From J088 sp003695505 [NCBI: Candidatus Dadabacteria bacterium] (lineage in GTDB: Bacteria; J088), in assembly GCA_003695505.1 (NCBI GenBank), contig RFIY01000395.1:1-8938 (forward strand): DNA of 8,938 nucleotides, read 5' to 3'. This document shows positions 1 through 6,656 of the stretch, one piece after another. The translations under genes were made by a program, and so were the position numbers. The notes below the pieces were generated by a model that saw only the letters and a list, made by a program, of their open reading frames with translations, was not told the origin of the DNA and did no database searches. The number at the start of each line of letters is the position of its first letter. Within the stretch, counting starts at the first letter, position 1.

Positions 1-386
1 CCATTGACAAGGTAGAATCCCATGACCGCAAGCACCGTCAACCGCGGCATCCGCCGTCCGCTGGCACGGATGCGGAACGGATAGATCAACGCGCGGTTTA
101 CATAATGGGCCACAAACGCGCCGACGATGACGACGGCGGGCGTACTGCGCTGCGGGCCGCTCAGAAAGCCCGCGAGCACCGCGATAAGCACCGGGCTTTC
201 CATCAGCAGCCACGCGGTGCGTTTGTCCATATAACCGAGTGCGCCAATCAAAGTGCGACTGCCACGCTCGCTGAGTGGCAACAGGTGCAGTTTGCGAAGC
301 ACGAATGCAGATGCCACCGCGACAAGCGCCCAACTGATCAGCATCACCCGCCGAACGGTCTCGTCCTGTAGCCAGTCGATCAGCAT
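1..386 (-). CDS. 3-oxo-5-alpha-steroid 4-dehydrogenase (SRD5A) family membrane protein, partial
   Basis: I translated the minus strand from an ATG at 386; the frame stays open to the left edge, giving 128 residues of the N-terminal half. It holds hydrophobic segments (about residues 15-32 and 66-100), the block MDKRTAWLLMESPVL, then AHYVNRALIYPFRIR and a closing FYLVNG. These align by eye, in order, with the vertebrate and plant steroid 5-alpha-reductase blocks (AWxxQExPS, HYxxRxLIYPxxMR, YNG). Family members are NAD(P)H-dependent integral membrane reductases acting on a delta-4 double bond of 3-oxo-steroids or on related enoyl lipids; the substrate here is unknown. The catalytic C-terminal domain lies outside the window. 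An in-frame stop lies upstream, with no other ATG between it and 386. No clear Shine-Dalgarno is seen. It is divergent from the MaoC gene. Confidence 0.82.
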   Translation of the reverse strand, partial: MLIDWLQDETVRRVMLISWALVAVASAFVLRKLHLLPLSERGSRTLIGALGYMDKRTAWLLMESPVLIAVLAGFLSGPQRSTPAVVIVGAFVAHYVNRALIYPFRIRASGRRMPRLTVLAVMGFYLVN

Positions 387-425
387 GTCCGACAGGATAC
401 CCGACTCCGCACAAATCGCCGGCCT

Positions 426-461
426 CGCGCCTCCGTGGTGCCGGCATCAGCTTCCTGAATT
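426..461 (-). repeat. left arm of 36-bp inverted repeat
   Basis: Read on the minus strand this arm starts AATTCAGGAAGCTGATGCCG and ends GGAGGCGCG. It differs from the right arm only at two adjacent positions, GG against AA. Outside the element boundary the similarity fades; inward there is weak further similarity. Confidence 0.8.
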
Positions 462-610
462 TCGCGCCCCTCCACCGGACGGTGTTCACCGGGCGTTTTC
501 ATAGTGCCAAAGGATCTGTATGCACGGATCACCTCGAATCACGGCGCGAGTGCGTACCGAGATCAGATTGCGCTACAAGACTTTGCGAAGGACCAGTCCC
601 GGTGGCGCCC

Positions 611-646
611 AATTCAAAAAGCTGATGCCGGCACCACGGAGGCGCG
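611..646 (+). repeat. right arm of 36-bp inverted repeat
   Basis: The plus strand starts AATTCAAAAAGCTGATGCCG and ends GGAGGCGCG, the inverted copy of the left arm. The 27 bases from AGCTGATG to the arm end are identical in both arms. Confidence 0.8.
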
Positions 647-770
647 GGAGATCGCCGTGCGCGCTCCTGCTCACCACCACACACGTCGCGCTCAACCCGG
701 AAACAGATCAAGTCCCGCTTGGGGCAATGCGCGCAGCCTTGCCTCGATCTGGCGCGTCCAGCCGCGCTGG

Positions 771-779
771 TGTTACTCT
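771..779 (+). promoter_or_regulatory. possible extended -10 element for the MaoC gene
   Basis: TGTTACTCT reads as an extended -10 (TG, one base, TACTCT) about 70 bases before the MaoC start. No good -35 hexamer lies at the usual distance, so this is only a candidate. Nothing else regulatory is seen between 658 and 850. Confidence 0.22.
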
Positions 780-850
780 GAGTTGGATTCATTCCGTGCC
801 ACCCGCATACGCCTTCTCGAATCTGCAAGACTCAGGATCGGAGCGCAAAA

Positions 851-1309
851 ATGCCGAAGGTCTTCTCGAAACCGGCCGACCTGTTGAACGAGGTCGGCAC
901 CACGCTGGGCCCGACCGACTGGATCACGATCGACCAGGAACGTATCAACCAGTTTGCCGACGCGACGGGAGACCACCAGTGGATCCATGTCGACCCGGAA
1001 CGCGCCAGGGAGGGACCGTTCGGCGCGACGATCGCGCACGGCTACCTGACGCTGTCGCTGGCCAGTCTGTTTCTGCCGCAGATGATTGAAGTCCAGGGCG
1101 TCAAGATGGGCATCAATGTCGGGCTCGACAAAGTGCGCTTCACGAACCCCGTCCGCGTCAACTCACGCATTCGCGGCCGCGGTGAGATCATCGATGTGTC
1201 CGAAATCAAGGGCGCGATCCAGTCCGTGGTCCGCATCACCGTCGAGATCGACGGAGAAGAACGCCCCGCCTGCATCGCCGACACGATCTCGCGCTACTAT
1301 CCGGAATAA
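851..1309 (+). CDS. MaoC-like acyl dehydratase ((R)-specific enoyl-CoA hydratase type)
   Basis: This 152-residue protein is a single hotdog domain, the usual length for a stand-alone MaoC hydratase of the PhaJ/Rv0130 type. The hydratase-2 motif is clear at residues 38-48, ATGDHQWIHVD, with the expected catalytic pair Asp41 and His46. It is followed by GPFGATIAHGYLTLSL (55-70), the second conserved block of the family. Members reversibly hydrate trans-2-enoyl-CoA to (R)-3-hydroxyacyl-CoA in the cytoplasm; substrate chain length, or a steroid side chain, cannot be read from sequence. The start is supported by GGAG at 840-843, 7 bases before the ATG. The gene stands alone on the plus strand and converges on the DUF4442 gene with only 15 bases between stop codons, so the transcripts probably overlap. 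Confidence 0.9.
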   Translation: MPKVFSKPADLLNEVGTTLGPTDWITIDQERINQFADATGDHQWIHVDPERAREGPFGATIAHGYLTLSLASLFLPQMIEVQGVKMGINVGLDKVRFTNPVRVNSRIRGRGEIIDVSEIKGAIQSVVRITVEIDGEERPACIADTISRYYPE

Positions 1310-1324
1310 CGCGACGCCCGCCGT

Positions 1325-1846
1325 TCAGGCAGCCTGCTGCTGGCGGCGACGCCGCTTTTCCTTGTAGTACGCCTTGTCGGCAACATACAGCACCTTGTCG
1401 ACCTCGGCGTAGACGGTGCCGTCTTCGTCCTGCAACGTGATCGTGATCGTGTAATCGTTTTCCTTCTCGGCGGCAATCTCGTTGCGAATCTGCTCGATCA
1501 GTTCATCGGTCCAGCACATCTCCGCATAGAGCGTCCGCGTCGCCGGCCGCCGAAAGCGAATCGTCGCCGACTTGTCCCAGACGACATAATTGTCACCGAG
1601 GATGTTGATGAGCTGCACCATCGGGATGCCGTCGACGCAGGCGTACAGACTGCCGCCATAGATCGTGCCGACGTAGTTGCGATTCTTCCTCGTCAGCGGA
1701 AGGCGGATCTTTGCGTAGCGGTAATCGTCACTTGCCGCAATCACGCGCGCACCGGTGGAACGAAAGCCCGGGAACAGGTTGAACAGGATCCGAAACGCCC
1801 GGCCGATACCGATCCAGCGGGCAAGCAGGTCAAAGATGCGCTGCAT
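1325..1846 (-). CDS. DUF4442 hotdog-fold protein (PaaI/YiiD-like thioesterase superfamily)
   Basis: The 173-residue product has the length and layout of DUF4442 proteins: an N-terminal helix with a hydrophobic stretch (about 12-28), then a hotdog domain with NYVGTIYGGSLYACVDGIPM (58-77), the central-helix region, followed by the strands DKSATIRFRRP and TLYAEMCW. The family resembles acyl-CoA thioesterases, but activity is rarely proven, so hydrolysis of an acyl-CoA is an inference. The C-terminus is strikingly basic (KEKRRRRQQQAA). The start is well supported: AAAGGAG lies 7 bases upstream (1854-1860) inside the MarR coding region. The MarR gene overlaps this one by 17 bases, so translational coupling and co-transcription from the MarR promoter are likely. 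It is convergent with the MaoC dehydratase, another CoA-linked hotdog enzyme. Confidence 0.85.
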   Translation of the reverse strand: MQRIFDLLARWIGIGRAFRILFNLFPGFRSTGARVIAASDDYRYAKIRLPLTRKNRNYVGTIYGGSLYACVDGIPMVQLINILGDNYVVWDKSATIRFRRPATRTLYAEMCWTDELIEQIRNEIAAEKENDYTITITLQDEDGTVYAEVDKVLYVADKAYYKEKRRRRQQQAA

Positions 1847-2294
1847 CGCGATGCTCCTTTCGGGATGCGGATGGTTCCTGTTGGTCGGTCCAGGTCACGA
1901 TGTGGTTGAGAAAACGGATCACCGTGTCGAGTTCTTCGTCGTTAAAATCGCCCTGTAAGGCTCGATTGAAGCGCTTCAGCAGTCGACGCAGCTTCGGCAG
2001 GCGCTCGCGGCCCGCATCGGTCGCCTCGACCAGCCACGCCCGACCGTCCGCCGGATCCCTTCGTCGCACGACCAGGCCGTTCTCTTCCATGCGGGCGAGC
2101 AAGCCCGTCACGGCCGCCTTGCGAACCGGTAGCGCCTCGACCAGCTCGCTCTGCGGCCTGGGATCACGCGCGAGCTCGAACAACAACGCGGCCTGCGCCA
2201 CGGACAACCCGGTCTCGGCCCGGCAGGTGGCATCGGCGTAACGCAGCAGCTTGCGCTGCGCCAGATTGAGCAAAAAGAACAGTCGGCGTTCCAT
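1830..2294 (-). CDS. MarR-family transcriptional regulator
   Basis: The product is 154 residues from the chosen start. It has the MarR winged-helix plan: helical N-terminus (MERRLFFLLNLAQRKLLRYAD), helix-turn-helix around residues 30-75 with recognition helix near PVRKAAVTGLLARMEENGL, then the wing RRRDPADGRAWLVEATDAG (78-95), and C-terminal dimerisation helices (97-137). Members usually bind palindromes as dimers and are released by small, often aromatic or lipid-like ligands; the ligand here is unknown. I chose ATG 2294 because GAAGGG lies 10 bases upstream and the putative transcript start near 2322 would leave almost no leader for the ATG at 2312; an in-frame TTG at 2318 is less likely. 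It is the first gene of an operon with DUF4442 and probably controls itself through the palindrome at 2343-2356. Confidence 0.88.
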   Translation of the reverse strand: MERRLFFLLNLAQRKLLRYADATCRAETGLSVAQAALLFELARDPRPQSELVEALPVRKAAVTGLLARMEENGLVVRRRDPADGRAWLVEATDAGRERLPKLRRLLKRFNRALQGDFNDEELDTVIRFLNHIVTWTDQQEPSASRKEHRDAAHL

Positions 2295-2328
2295 CGGGGC
2301 ACGACCCTTCATCGGCAAGTAGTATGTA

Positions 2329-2337
2329 TATAAACCA
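2329..2337 (-). promoter_or_regulatory. extended -10 promoter element of the MarR operon
   Basis: On the minus strand TGGTTTATA reads as TGn plus TTTATA, in an AT-rich patch unlike the surrounding GC-rich DNA. The -35 region is poor (TTCGTA or CGTACA at 17-19 bases), as is common with extended -10 promoters. The expected transcript start is near 2322. Confidence 0.5.
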
Positions 2338-2342
2338 TTTTA

Positions 2343-2356
2343 GTACACATGTGTAC
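2343..2356. promoter_or_regulatory. perfect 14-bp palindrome, probable MarR operator
   Basis: GTACACATGTGTAC is identical on both strands and lies between the -10 and -35 regions of the MarR promoter. Its size and position fit a MarR dimer site that blocks RNA polymerase, so negative autoregulation is the natural reading. No second copy was noticed elsewhere in the window. Confidence 0.5.
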
Positions 2357-2374
2357 GAATTGCACGAAACTGAA

Positions 2375-2412
2375 GCGGGTGATGCGCGCCCCGTCGAACG
2401 CGCGTCACCCGC
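2375..2412 (-). terminator. hairpin terminator after the beta-helix gene
   Basis: Arms 2375-2388 and 2399-2412 pair over 14 bp with one G-U type mismatch and a 10-base loop, 28 bases beyond the stop of the large gene. On the minus strand the stem is followed by TTCAGTTTCG, only modestly T-rich, so termination may be incomplete or partly Rho-dependent. It separates this gene from the MarR promoter. Confidence 0.55.
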
Positions 2413-2440
2413 GAACCGGTTGCCCCGCCGAATTCCAGCG

Positions 2441-5400
2441 CTACTTGATCGTGATCGTCGCGCCCTGAACCGGCAGGCCAGCCAGATCAACGACGGTCTG
2501 CCCATCCGCGCCCGCCGCATCGATGTCCGTCAGTTCAACGGTAAACGTTGCCCCTGGAGGCAGTTCGATTTCGAAAGGCCGGACGGTTTCGCAGGCCACG
2601 CCAAGCAGCAACATCGCGGCAAGCGGTACCGCAAGTCCAGCTCCGGATTTGCGAATCAGCACCGCGACGCCGACCATCGTCAACAACCAGGCGACCAGCA
2701 CAGACAGGCTCGCACCAACATGCCCATGCGCAGGTAGCCGCCAATCCGTTCCTGCAGCAGGAGGGACGAGTGGCGCGACTCGCAGCCCGGCGACGCTGTC
2801 GGGTGCACCGAGCAGATCATAGGCCACGAGCAACGCCACGGAGTCGCCCGCGGCAATGGTCATCGGTTCGGCCAGTGTAAGCTCCAGTGTGCCGTCGTCC
2901 TCCGCATATTGACCGAAAACAAGTACCGTTTCGTCGTCGTCCACGCGACCATTCGCGTTCGCGTCCAGATAGATCTTGACGGCCTTGATCCCGGCCGCAT
3001 CGTCCCCGGTTCCGCTCGCGCGCAGCGTAAACCCTCTGACCTGAAGACCCGCGGCGTTGTCTCCGCTCAGTGAAAAGGCCAGCATCGGGATGTCGGCGGC
3101 GTCGAACTCGACCTCGGCGTCGTGCGCCTGGAAGGCATCGTCCGTACCAACCGTCAGCACGCCCGATTTTGCCTCGACATCGACGGCAATCGTCACTGCG
3201 TTGTTTGCGCGAATGGCGTCGGCTTCGTTTGCAGTGATCGAAACCGCAAAGATCGAGGTGCCTGTGAGCTGGGCGCGATATGTCAGTACAAGATCTTCAG
3301 CGGCTCCTGCGGCAAGTGAATCGGCCGTACATAGCACATCGTTGCCATCTTTCGTACAAAGGAACGCGCTGCTCTGCGTACCAACGAACTCGAAGAGTCC
3401 GACGCTTGCTGCATCCGGCGCCAGACGAATCTTGACGCCGGTCCCGTCATTGGGACCGTCATTTGTCAGACGAAGCGCGAATGTCTCATCGTCACCAAGC
3501 AGGATCTCTGTCGGTGCGGACACGACCACCGCCAGTTCGGCCATCTTTTCGAGCGACAGGTTGAAGGTTTTTTCGCTGTCGGTTCGCGTCGGATCGAGTG
3601 TCTGCGCATCTGCGACCACCGAGACTGAAACGGTCCCGCCCTTGCGAACCTCAGCCGTGACGGTCGCCGACGGGGATGCAGCACCGGACACGAGGTCGGC
3701 GAACGTACATGTCACAGTCCCGCCGGATGTCGCGCCGTCATGGACGCAGCCCGCGTCATTGCTGCCGAGAAATACGAGTTCATTCGGCAGCGCAATAGTA
3801 ACCGTCGGCCCCGTCGAGGGATGAGGCCCCTGATTCTTCACGCTTGCGGTAAATTGCACCGTCCCGGCCCAGGTCACACTGTTCGCGGACGCATTCGCTG
3901 TCAGGACCAGCTCGGCTCCGCGGAATTCCACACTGCCTGCGTCGCAGGAGGCCCCAATCGGGCGACCAATGCCACGTTGATCCTCGGTATCGCAGGCTCC
4001 ATTGACACCGAGCTCGATCGCCGGACTGGAAAAGCTCAACGGGTAGTGACGTGTCTCCGTTCCGTAGCCGCCAATCGGCAAAAGGAATGGATCCTGCCCC
4101 GTCACATCGCCGGTTGCAAGGCTGATCGTACAGCCCGAGGTATCCTTGATAAGCAGACCACCACCACTAGAAATCCCCGTGCCTCCACAATCCGGTGCCG
4201 AGCCGCCATCGGTATTGGATGACACGATTGCATTGACCAGCTGCAACGTTCCCCCCTGACCGTAGACGCCACCGCCAGCGCCGCTCGCGGTATTGGCGAC
4301 AATGGTGGCGTTGCGCACAACGAGCTGTCCGCCCACTGTGGCGACGCCACCGCCGTTGACCTGAGCCTGGTTCCCTGTCAGCGTCACCGTACCAACCAAC
4401 GCCGCAGCACCGGTCACCGCGGCGATCCCGGCTCCTCCGGCTGCCGTGTTCTGCTCGATCGTCGACCGCATCAATGCAGCGGATTGGGCGCCACCGTATG
4501 CGAGCCCGCCACCGAAACCAGTCGCATGGTTCCCGTAAACCGACACACCGTCAAACGTCAGATCCGATCCGCCCTCAAAGAAGGCGCCTCCACCGAATTG
4601 AGCCGCTGTGTTTCCGGTAATCTGCGTCGCGGCAACCATCAACGTTCCGCCAGCGGCGTACAACGCGCCGCCGCGTTCCGCGGCCTGGTTGCCCAGAATC
4701 GTCACATCCGCGATGGAGGCTGTCCCGGTCCAGGTAACCGCGACGGCTCCTCCAGACACGCTGGAATTGTAAGCAATCGTCGACCGCTCGATCGTTGCGT
4801 CGCCTTCCTGTGAGAGGATGCCACCACCGGTGGACGTTTGCGTTCCGGTCACACGGTTCCGGTACACATTGCTGTCACGGAGCAACAGCGTTCCCTGGTT
4901 GCGGATCCCACCACCTTTGGATTCGGCCGTATTGCTGCTGACAACGGTGTTATAGAGTCTGACCGTGGCCCCTCGGTACACACGAAGGCCACCACCACCG
5001 GCATCCCCCGGATCATTGACCCCCGAACAGGCGTTCCCGACGATCGAGGAGTCGTATATCAGTACAACTGGCGAAAACGCCCCCTCCTCGACCGTCAGCC
5101 CGCCGCCGTCATCGAGGCACATATTGTTGCGGATCAAAGTATTGTTTGTAATCGTCACATTGCCCTGCAGGGCCATCCCGCCACCATCGCCTTCGTAAAT
5201 CTGAGGATCAGATCGCTGCACCATCCAGTTGCTTTCGACGGTAATGTGGTCGAAGTAGCCGTTATTTCCGTCGTAACGGATGCCACCTCCGGCGTCGCCG
5301 GCGGAATTTGAGCTGATCGTCGTATCAGTGATGTACAGCCACTCAAAGTCATCGGCGTTCGCGGTGGCGGTATCGTTCTCGATGTAGATGCCACCGCCGT

Positions 5401-6502
5401 CGTCCAGTGCCTGATTGTAGCTGATCTTTGATCCAATGATAATCACCGTTTCGCCGTCACCACCACCAGAAATGCCTCCGCCATCCTGGTCACCGTCTAC
5501 ACCTGGTGATGTCGCGACGTTGGACACGATGTCCGAATAAAAGATCCGCACGACGGGATTCCTGGAGGCCGTACTGCTCCCGTCGATGTAAATACCGCCG
5601 CCATCGCCGGCACTGGAACTTGAGGCCGTATTGCCTTCGATCCGCGCGTTGCGGAGCAGCAGATTGCCTGCCAGTTTGGATACGGAGTCGTAGTTGACGT
5701 ACACGCCACCGCCATCCCACCCCGACGTATTGCTGCGGATGACCGTATTTTCGATCCGCGCATCAAGCATGTGACGAATACCGCCGCCTTCATCGGACGC
5801 CGAATTGCCAATGATGACCGAATTGAAAACCTTAAGATTCTGCTCTGATTCAATCGCGCCGCCATCGTCTGAAGAATAATTGTTCGCGAGCACGGAGTCG
5901 GTAACGAGCAGAGAGGCGTCAGCAAACGCGTTGTTGTGATCGACCGCACCGCCGTCGGCGTCGGTGCCGCCAAACGTCTGATTGTCATGCAGATAAAGAT
6001 TACTGAGCGTCAGCCGACCCTTGTTGCGAATCGCACCGCCGTCCTCGCCGCTCGGTGTACGTCCATTCCGAATCGTCAGATCACGAATCGTGACGTCCTC
6101 ATCACTGAGGATATCGAAGGCCCGGTTGAGATTGCCGCCGTCAATGACGGTTACCGTGGTTCCGGCACCAGAAATGATCAGCGGTCCGCCCGAACCAAAA
6201 ATATCATAGTCACCGCTAAGATTCAGATCATCGAAGTCTGACACCGTAATGGTAATGACGGTTGCCGGCAGCGCAATCGTATCCGTCGCCGCAGAACCCG
6301 CCGTACACAGATCGACCGCCAGATTTGTTCTGGCCGCATCAATGGCTTCCCGCAGCGAACAATTTCCATTGGCAAATACACCGTCCGACGCGTTGACATT
6401 GATCGTGGCCGCACGCACGACGCCTGGAAACATCAGGATCGCGCCGGCGGCGGCCGCCGCCAGTAGGGCGCGCTGGGCGTGACAAGACAGATTGCGAGAC
6501 AT
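2441..6502 (-). CDS. giant secreted CSLREA / beta-helix / DUF11 protein with C-terminal membrane anchor
   Basis: The 1353-residue product is built for export. Modules in order: signal peptide 1-31 (MSRN start, Ala-rich core, likely cleavage after VRA); CSLREA motif 48-53, usual near the N-terminus of such proteins; a right-handed beta-helix at about 155-780, with some 22 rungs of GG[AG][I/V/L] type alternating with SNTA/GNxA turns, as in chlamydial Pmp repeats; a DQRGIGRP...CDAGSVEF block (841-860) that often closes these helices; two DUF11-like beta-sandwiches (864-983, 987-1109); a further beta region with an EF-hand-like loop DANANGRVDDDE (1180-1191); helix 1265-1283, Arg-Lys, helix 1288-1303, then Cys1304 in an LLGVAC lipobox-like context and a 49-residue tail. 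The start at 6502 is preferred over ATG 6514 because GGAGG lies 5 bases before it. The gene has its own promoter and terminator. A surface or envelope adhesion or structural role is inferred; no enzymatic motif is visible. Confidence 0.9.
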   Translation of the reverse strand: MSRNLSCHAQRALLAAAAAGAILMFPGVVRAATINVNASDGVFANGNCSLREAIDAARTNLAVDLCTAGSAATDTIALPATVITITVSDFDDLNLSGDYDIFGSGGPLIISGAGTTVTVIDGGNLNRAFDILSDEDVTIRDLTIRNGRTPSGEDGGAIRNKGRLTLSNLYLHDNQTFGGTDADGGAVDHNNAFADASLLVTDSVLANNYSSDDGGAIESEQNLKVFNSVIIGNSASDEGGGIRHMLDARIENTVIRSNTSGWDGGGVYVNYDSVSKLAGNLLLRNARIEGNTASSSSAGDGGGIYIDGSSTASRNPVVRIFYSDIVSNVATSPGVDGDQDGGGISGGGDGETVIIIGSKISYNQALDDGGGIYIENDTATANADDFEWLYITDTTISSNSAGDAGGGIRYDGNNGYFDHITVESNWMVQRSDPQIYEGDGGGMALQGNVTITNNTLIRNNMCLDDGGGLTVEEGAFSPVVLIYDSSIVGNACSGVNDPGDAGGGGLRVYRGATVRLYNTVVSSNTAESKGGGIRNQGTLLLRDSNVYRNRVTGTQTSTGGGILSQEGDATIERSTIAYNSSVSGGAVAVTWTGTASIADVTILGNQAAERGGALYAAGGTLMVAATQITGNTAAQFGGGAFFEGGSDLTFDGVSVYGNHATGFGGGLAYGGAQSAALMRSTIEQNTAAGGAGIAAVTGAAALVGTVTLTGNQAQVNGGGVATVGGQLVVRNATIVANTASGAGGGVYGQGGTLQLVNAIVSSNTDGGSAPDCGGTGISSGGGLLIKDTSGCTISLATGDVTGQDPFLLPIGGYGTETRHYPLSFSSPAIELGVNGACDTEDQRGIGRPIGASCDAGSVEFRGAELVLTANASANSVTWAGTVQFTASVKNQGPHPSTGPTVTIALPNELVFLGSNDAGCVHDGATSGGTVTCTFADLVSGAASPSATVTAEVRKGGTVSVSVVADAQTLDPTRTDSEKTFNLSLEKMAELAVVVSAPTEILLGDDETFALRLTNDGPNDGTGVKIRLAPDAASVGLFEFVGTQSSAFLCTKDGNDVLCTADSLAAGAAEDLVLTYRAQLTGTSIFAVSITANEADAIRANNAVTIAVDVEAKSGVLTVGTDDAFQAHDAEVEFDAADIPMLAFSLSGDNAAGLQVRGFTLRASGTGDDAAGIKAVKIYLDANANGRVDDDETVLVFGQYAEDDGTLELTLAEPMTIAAGDSVALLVAYDLLGAPDSVAGLRVAPLVPPAAGTDWRLPAHGHVGASLSVLVAWLLTMVGVAVLIRKSGAGLAVPLAAMLLLGVACETVRPFEIELPPGATFTVELTDIDAAGADGQTVVDLAGLPVQGATITIK

Positions 6503-6507
6503 CGCGA

Positions 6508-6512
6508 CCTCC
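6508..6512 (-). promoter_or_regulatory. ribosome binding site deciding the beta-helix protein start
   Basis: GGAGG on the minus strand ends 5 bases before the ATG at 6502. The in-frame ATG at 6514 overlaps this site and has no well-spaced site of its own, so the annotated start should be four codons downstream of the longest frame. Confidence 0.7.
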
Positions 6513-6543
6513 ATTCCCTGCCCACCGCTGTTGGTTTGGTGAC

Positions 6544-6572
6544 ATCATACCCCTAAGCGCAACGATTGTCCC
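6544..6572 (-). promoter_or_regulatory. sigma-70-like promoter of the beta-helix gene
   Basis: On the minus strand GGGACA and TATGAT are separated by 17 bases, a 4/6 and 5/6 match to consensus at ideal spacing. The transcript would start about 35 bases before the chosen ATG. The rest of the 154-base gap after the GMC stop holds a small GC-rich stem-loop (near 6608-6626) and a T7 run (6574-6580), but no stem directly precedes the T run, so no terminator is called. Confidence 0.5.
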
Positions 6573-6656
6573 GCAAAAAAACTCTCAGTTGTCACCTTAA
6601 TACGCAGGGTGCCCGCCTGGGCGACCCGTGCCGCGCTGTAACCGGCCGGGCAGTGG

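Larger units (their letters stand above)
415..657. mobile_element. MITE-like non-coding element with long inverted repeats and 7-bp flanking direct repeats
   Basis: Two 36-bp arms (426-461 and 611-646) are inverted copies matching at 34 of 36 positions, separated by about 149 bases. Exactly 4 bases outside each arm is the same 7-mer in direct orientation, ATCGCCG, at 415-421 and 651-657, as expected of a target-site duplication. The inner part (462-610) has no convincing gene: the short ORFs there lack ribosome binding sites and protein-like composition. Long terminal inverted repeats, small size, no transposase and a direct duplication together fit a miniature inverted-repeat element moved by a transposase coded elsewhere. 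The family is not recognised. It sits between the divergent steroid reductase-like and MaoC genes and could affect either promoter. A dispersed palindromic repeat or transcript-stabilising hairpin is the alternative. Confidence 0.5.

Noticed and set aside
529-828. Minus-strand frame of 99 residues sharing the peptide APPWCRHQL with a plus-strand frame near 253-504
   Set aside because: The shared peptide is only the two inverted-repeat arms translated on opposite strands; neither frame looks like a protein. It was useful as a pointer to the repeat.
504-1089. Overlapping plus-strand reading frames of 127 and 189 residues upstream of and into the MaoC gene
   Set aside because: They lack ribosome binding sites, run through the inverted-repeat element or out of frame over the MaoC gene, and have Arg/Pro/Ser-rich compositions typical of shadow frames in GC-rich DNA.
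1310-1345. Bidirectional terminator between the convergent MaoC and DUF4442 genes
   Set aside because: Only a 5-bp GC stem with a long loop and no T runs on either side can be drawn in and around the 15-base gap.
2590-2680. A separate small lipoprotein gene starting inside the C-terminus of the beta-helix gene
   Set aside because: Internal ATG/GTG codons before LLGVAC have no Shine-Dalgarno sequence, and the large frame runs through without a stop, so one polypeptide is the simpler reading.
3057-3824. Plus-strand frame of 255 residues opposite the beta-helix gene
   Set aside because: Ser/Ala/Val-rich antisense shadow of the DUF11 region, with no ribosome binding site and no motif; the minus frame has a full domain architecture.
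4150-6060. Recurring CCGCCACC-type tracts that look like a DNA repeat array
   Set aside because: They are the codons of the Gly-Gly-Gly-Ile beta-helix rungs at irregular spacing, with divergent DNA between them; protein repeats, not CRISPR or satellite DNA.
6574-6626. Terminator for the GMC gene from a GC-rich stem-loop and a T7 run
   Set aside because: The stem-loop near 6608-6626 is about 27 bases away from the T run at 6574-6580 and nothing pairs directly before the T run.
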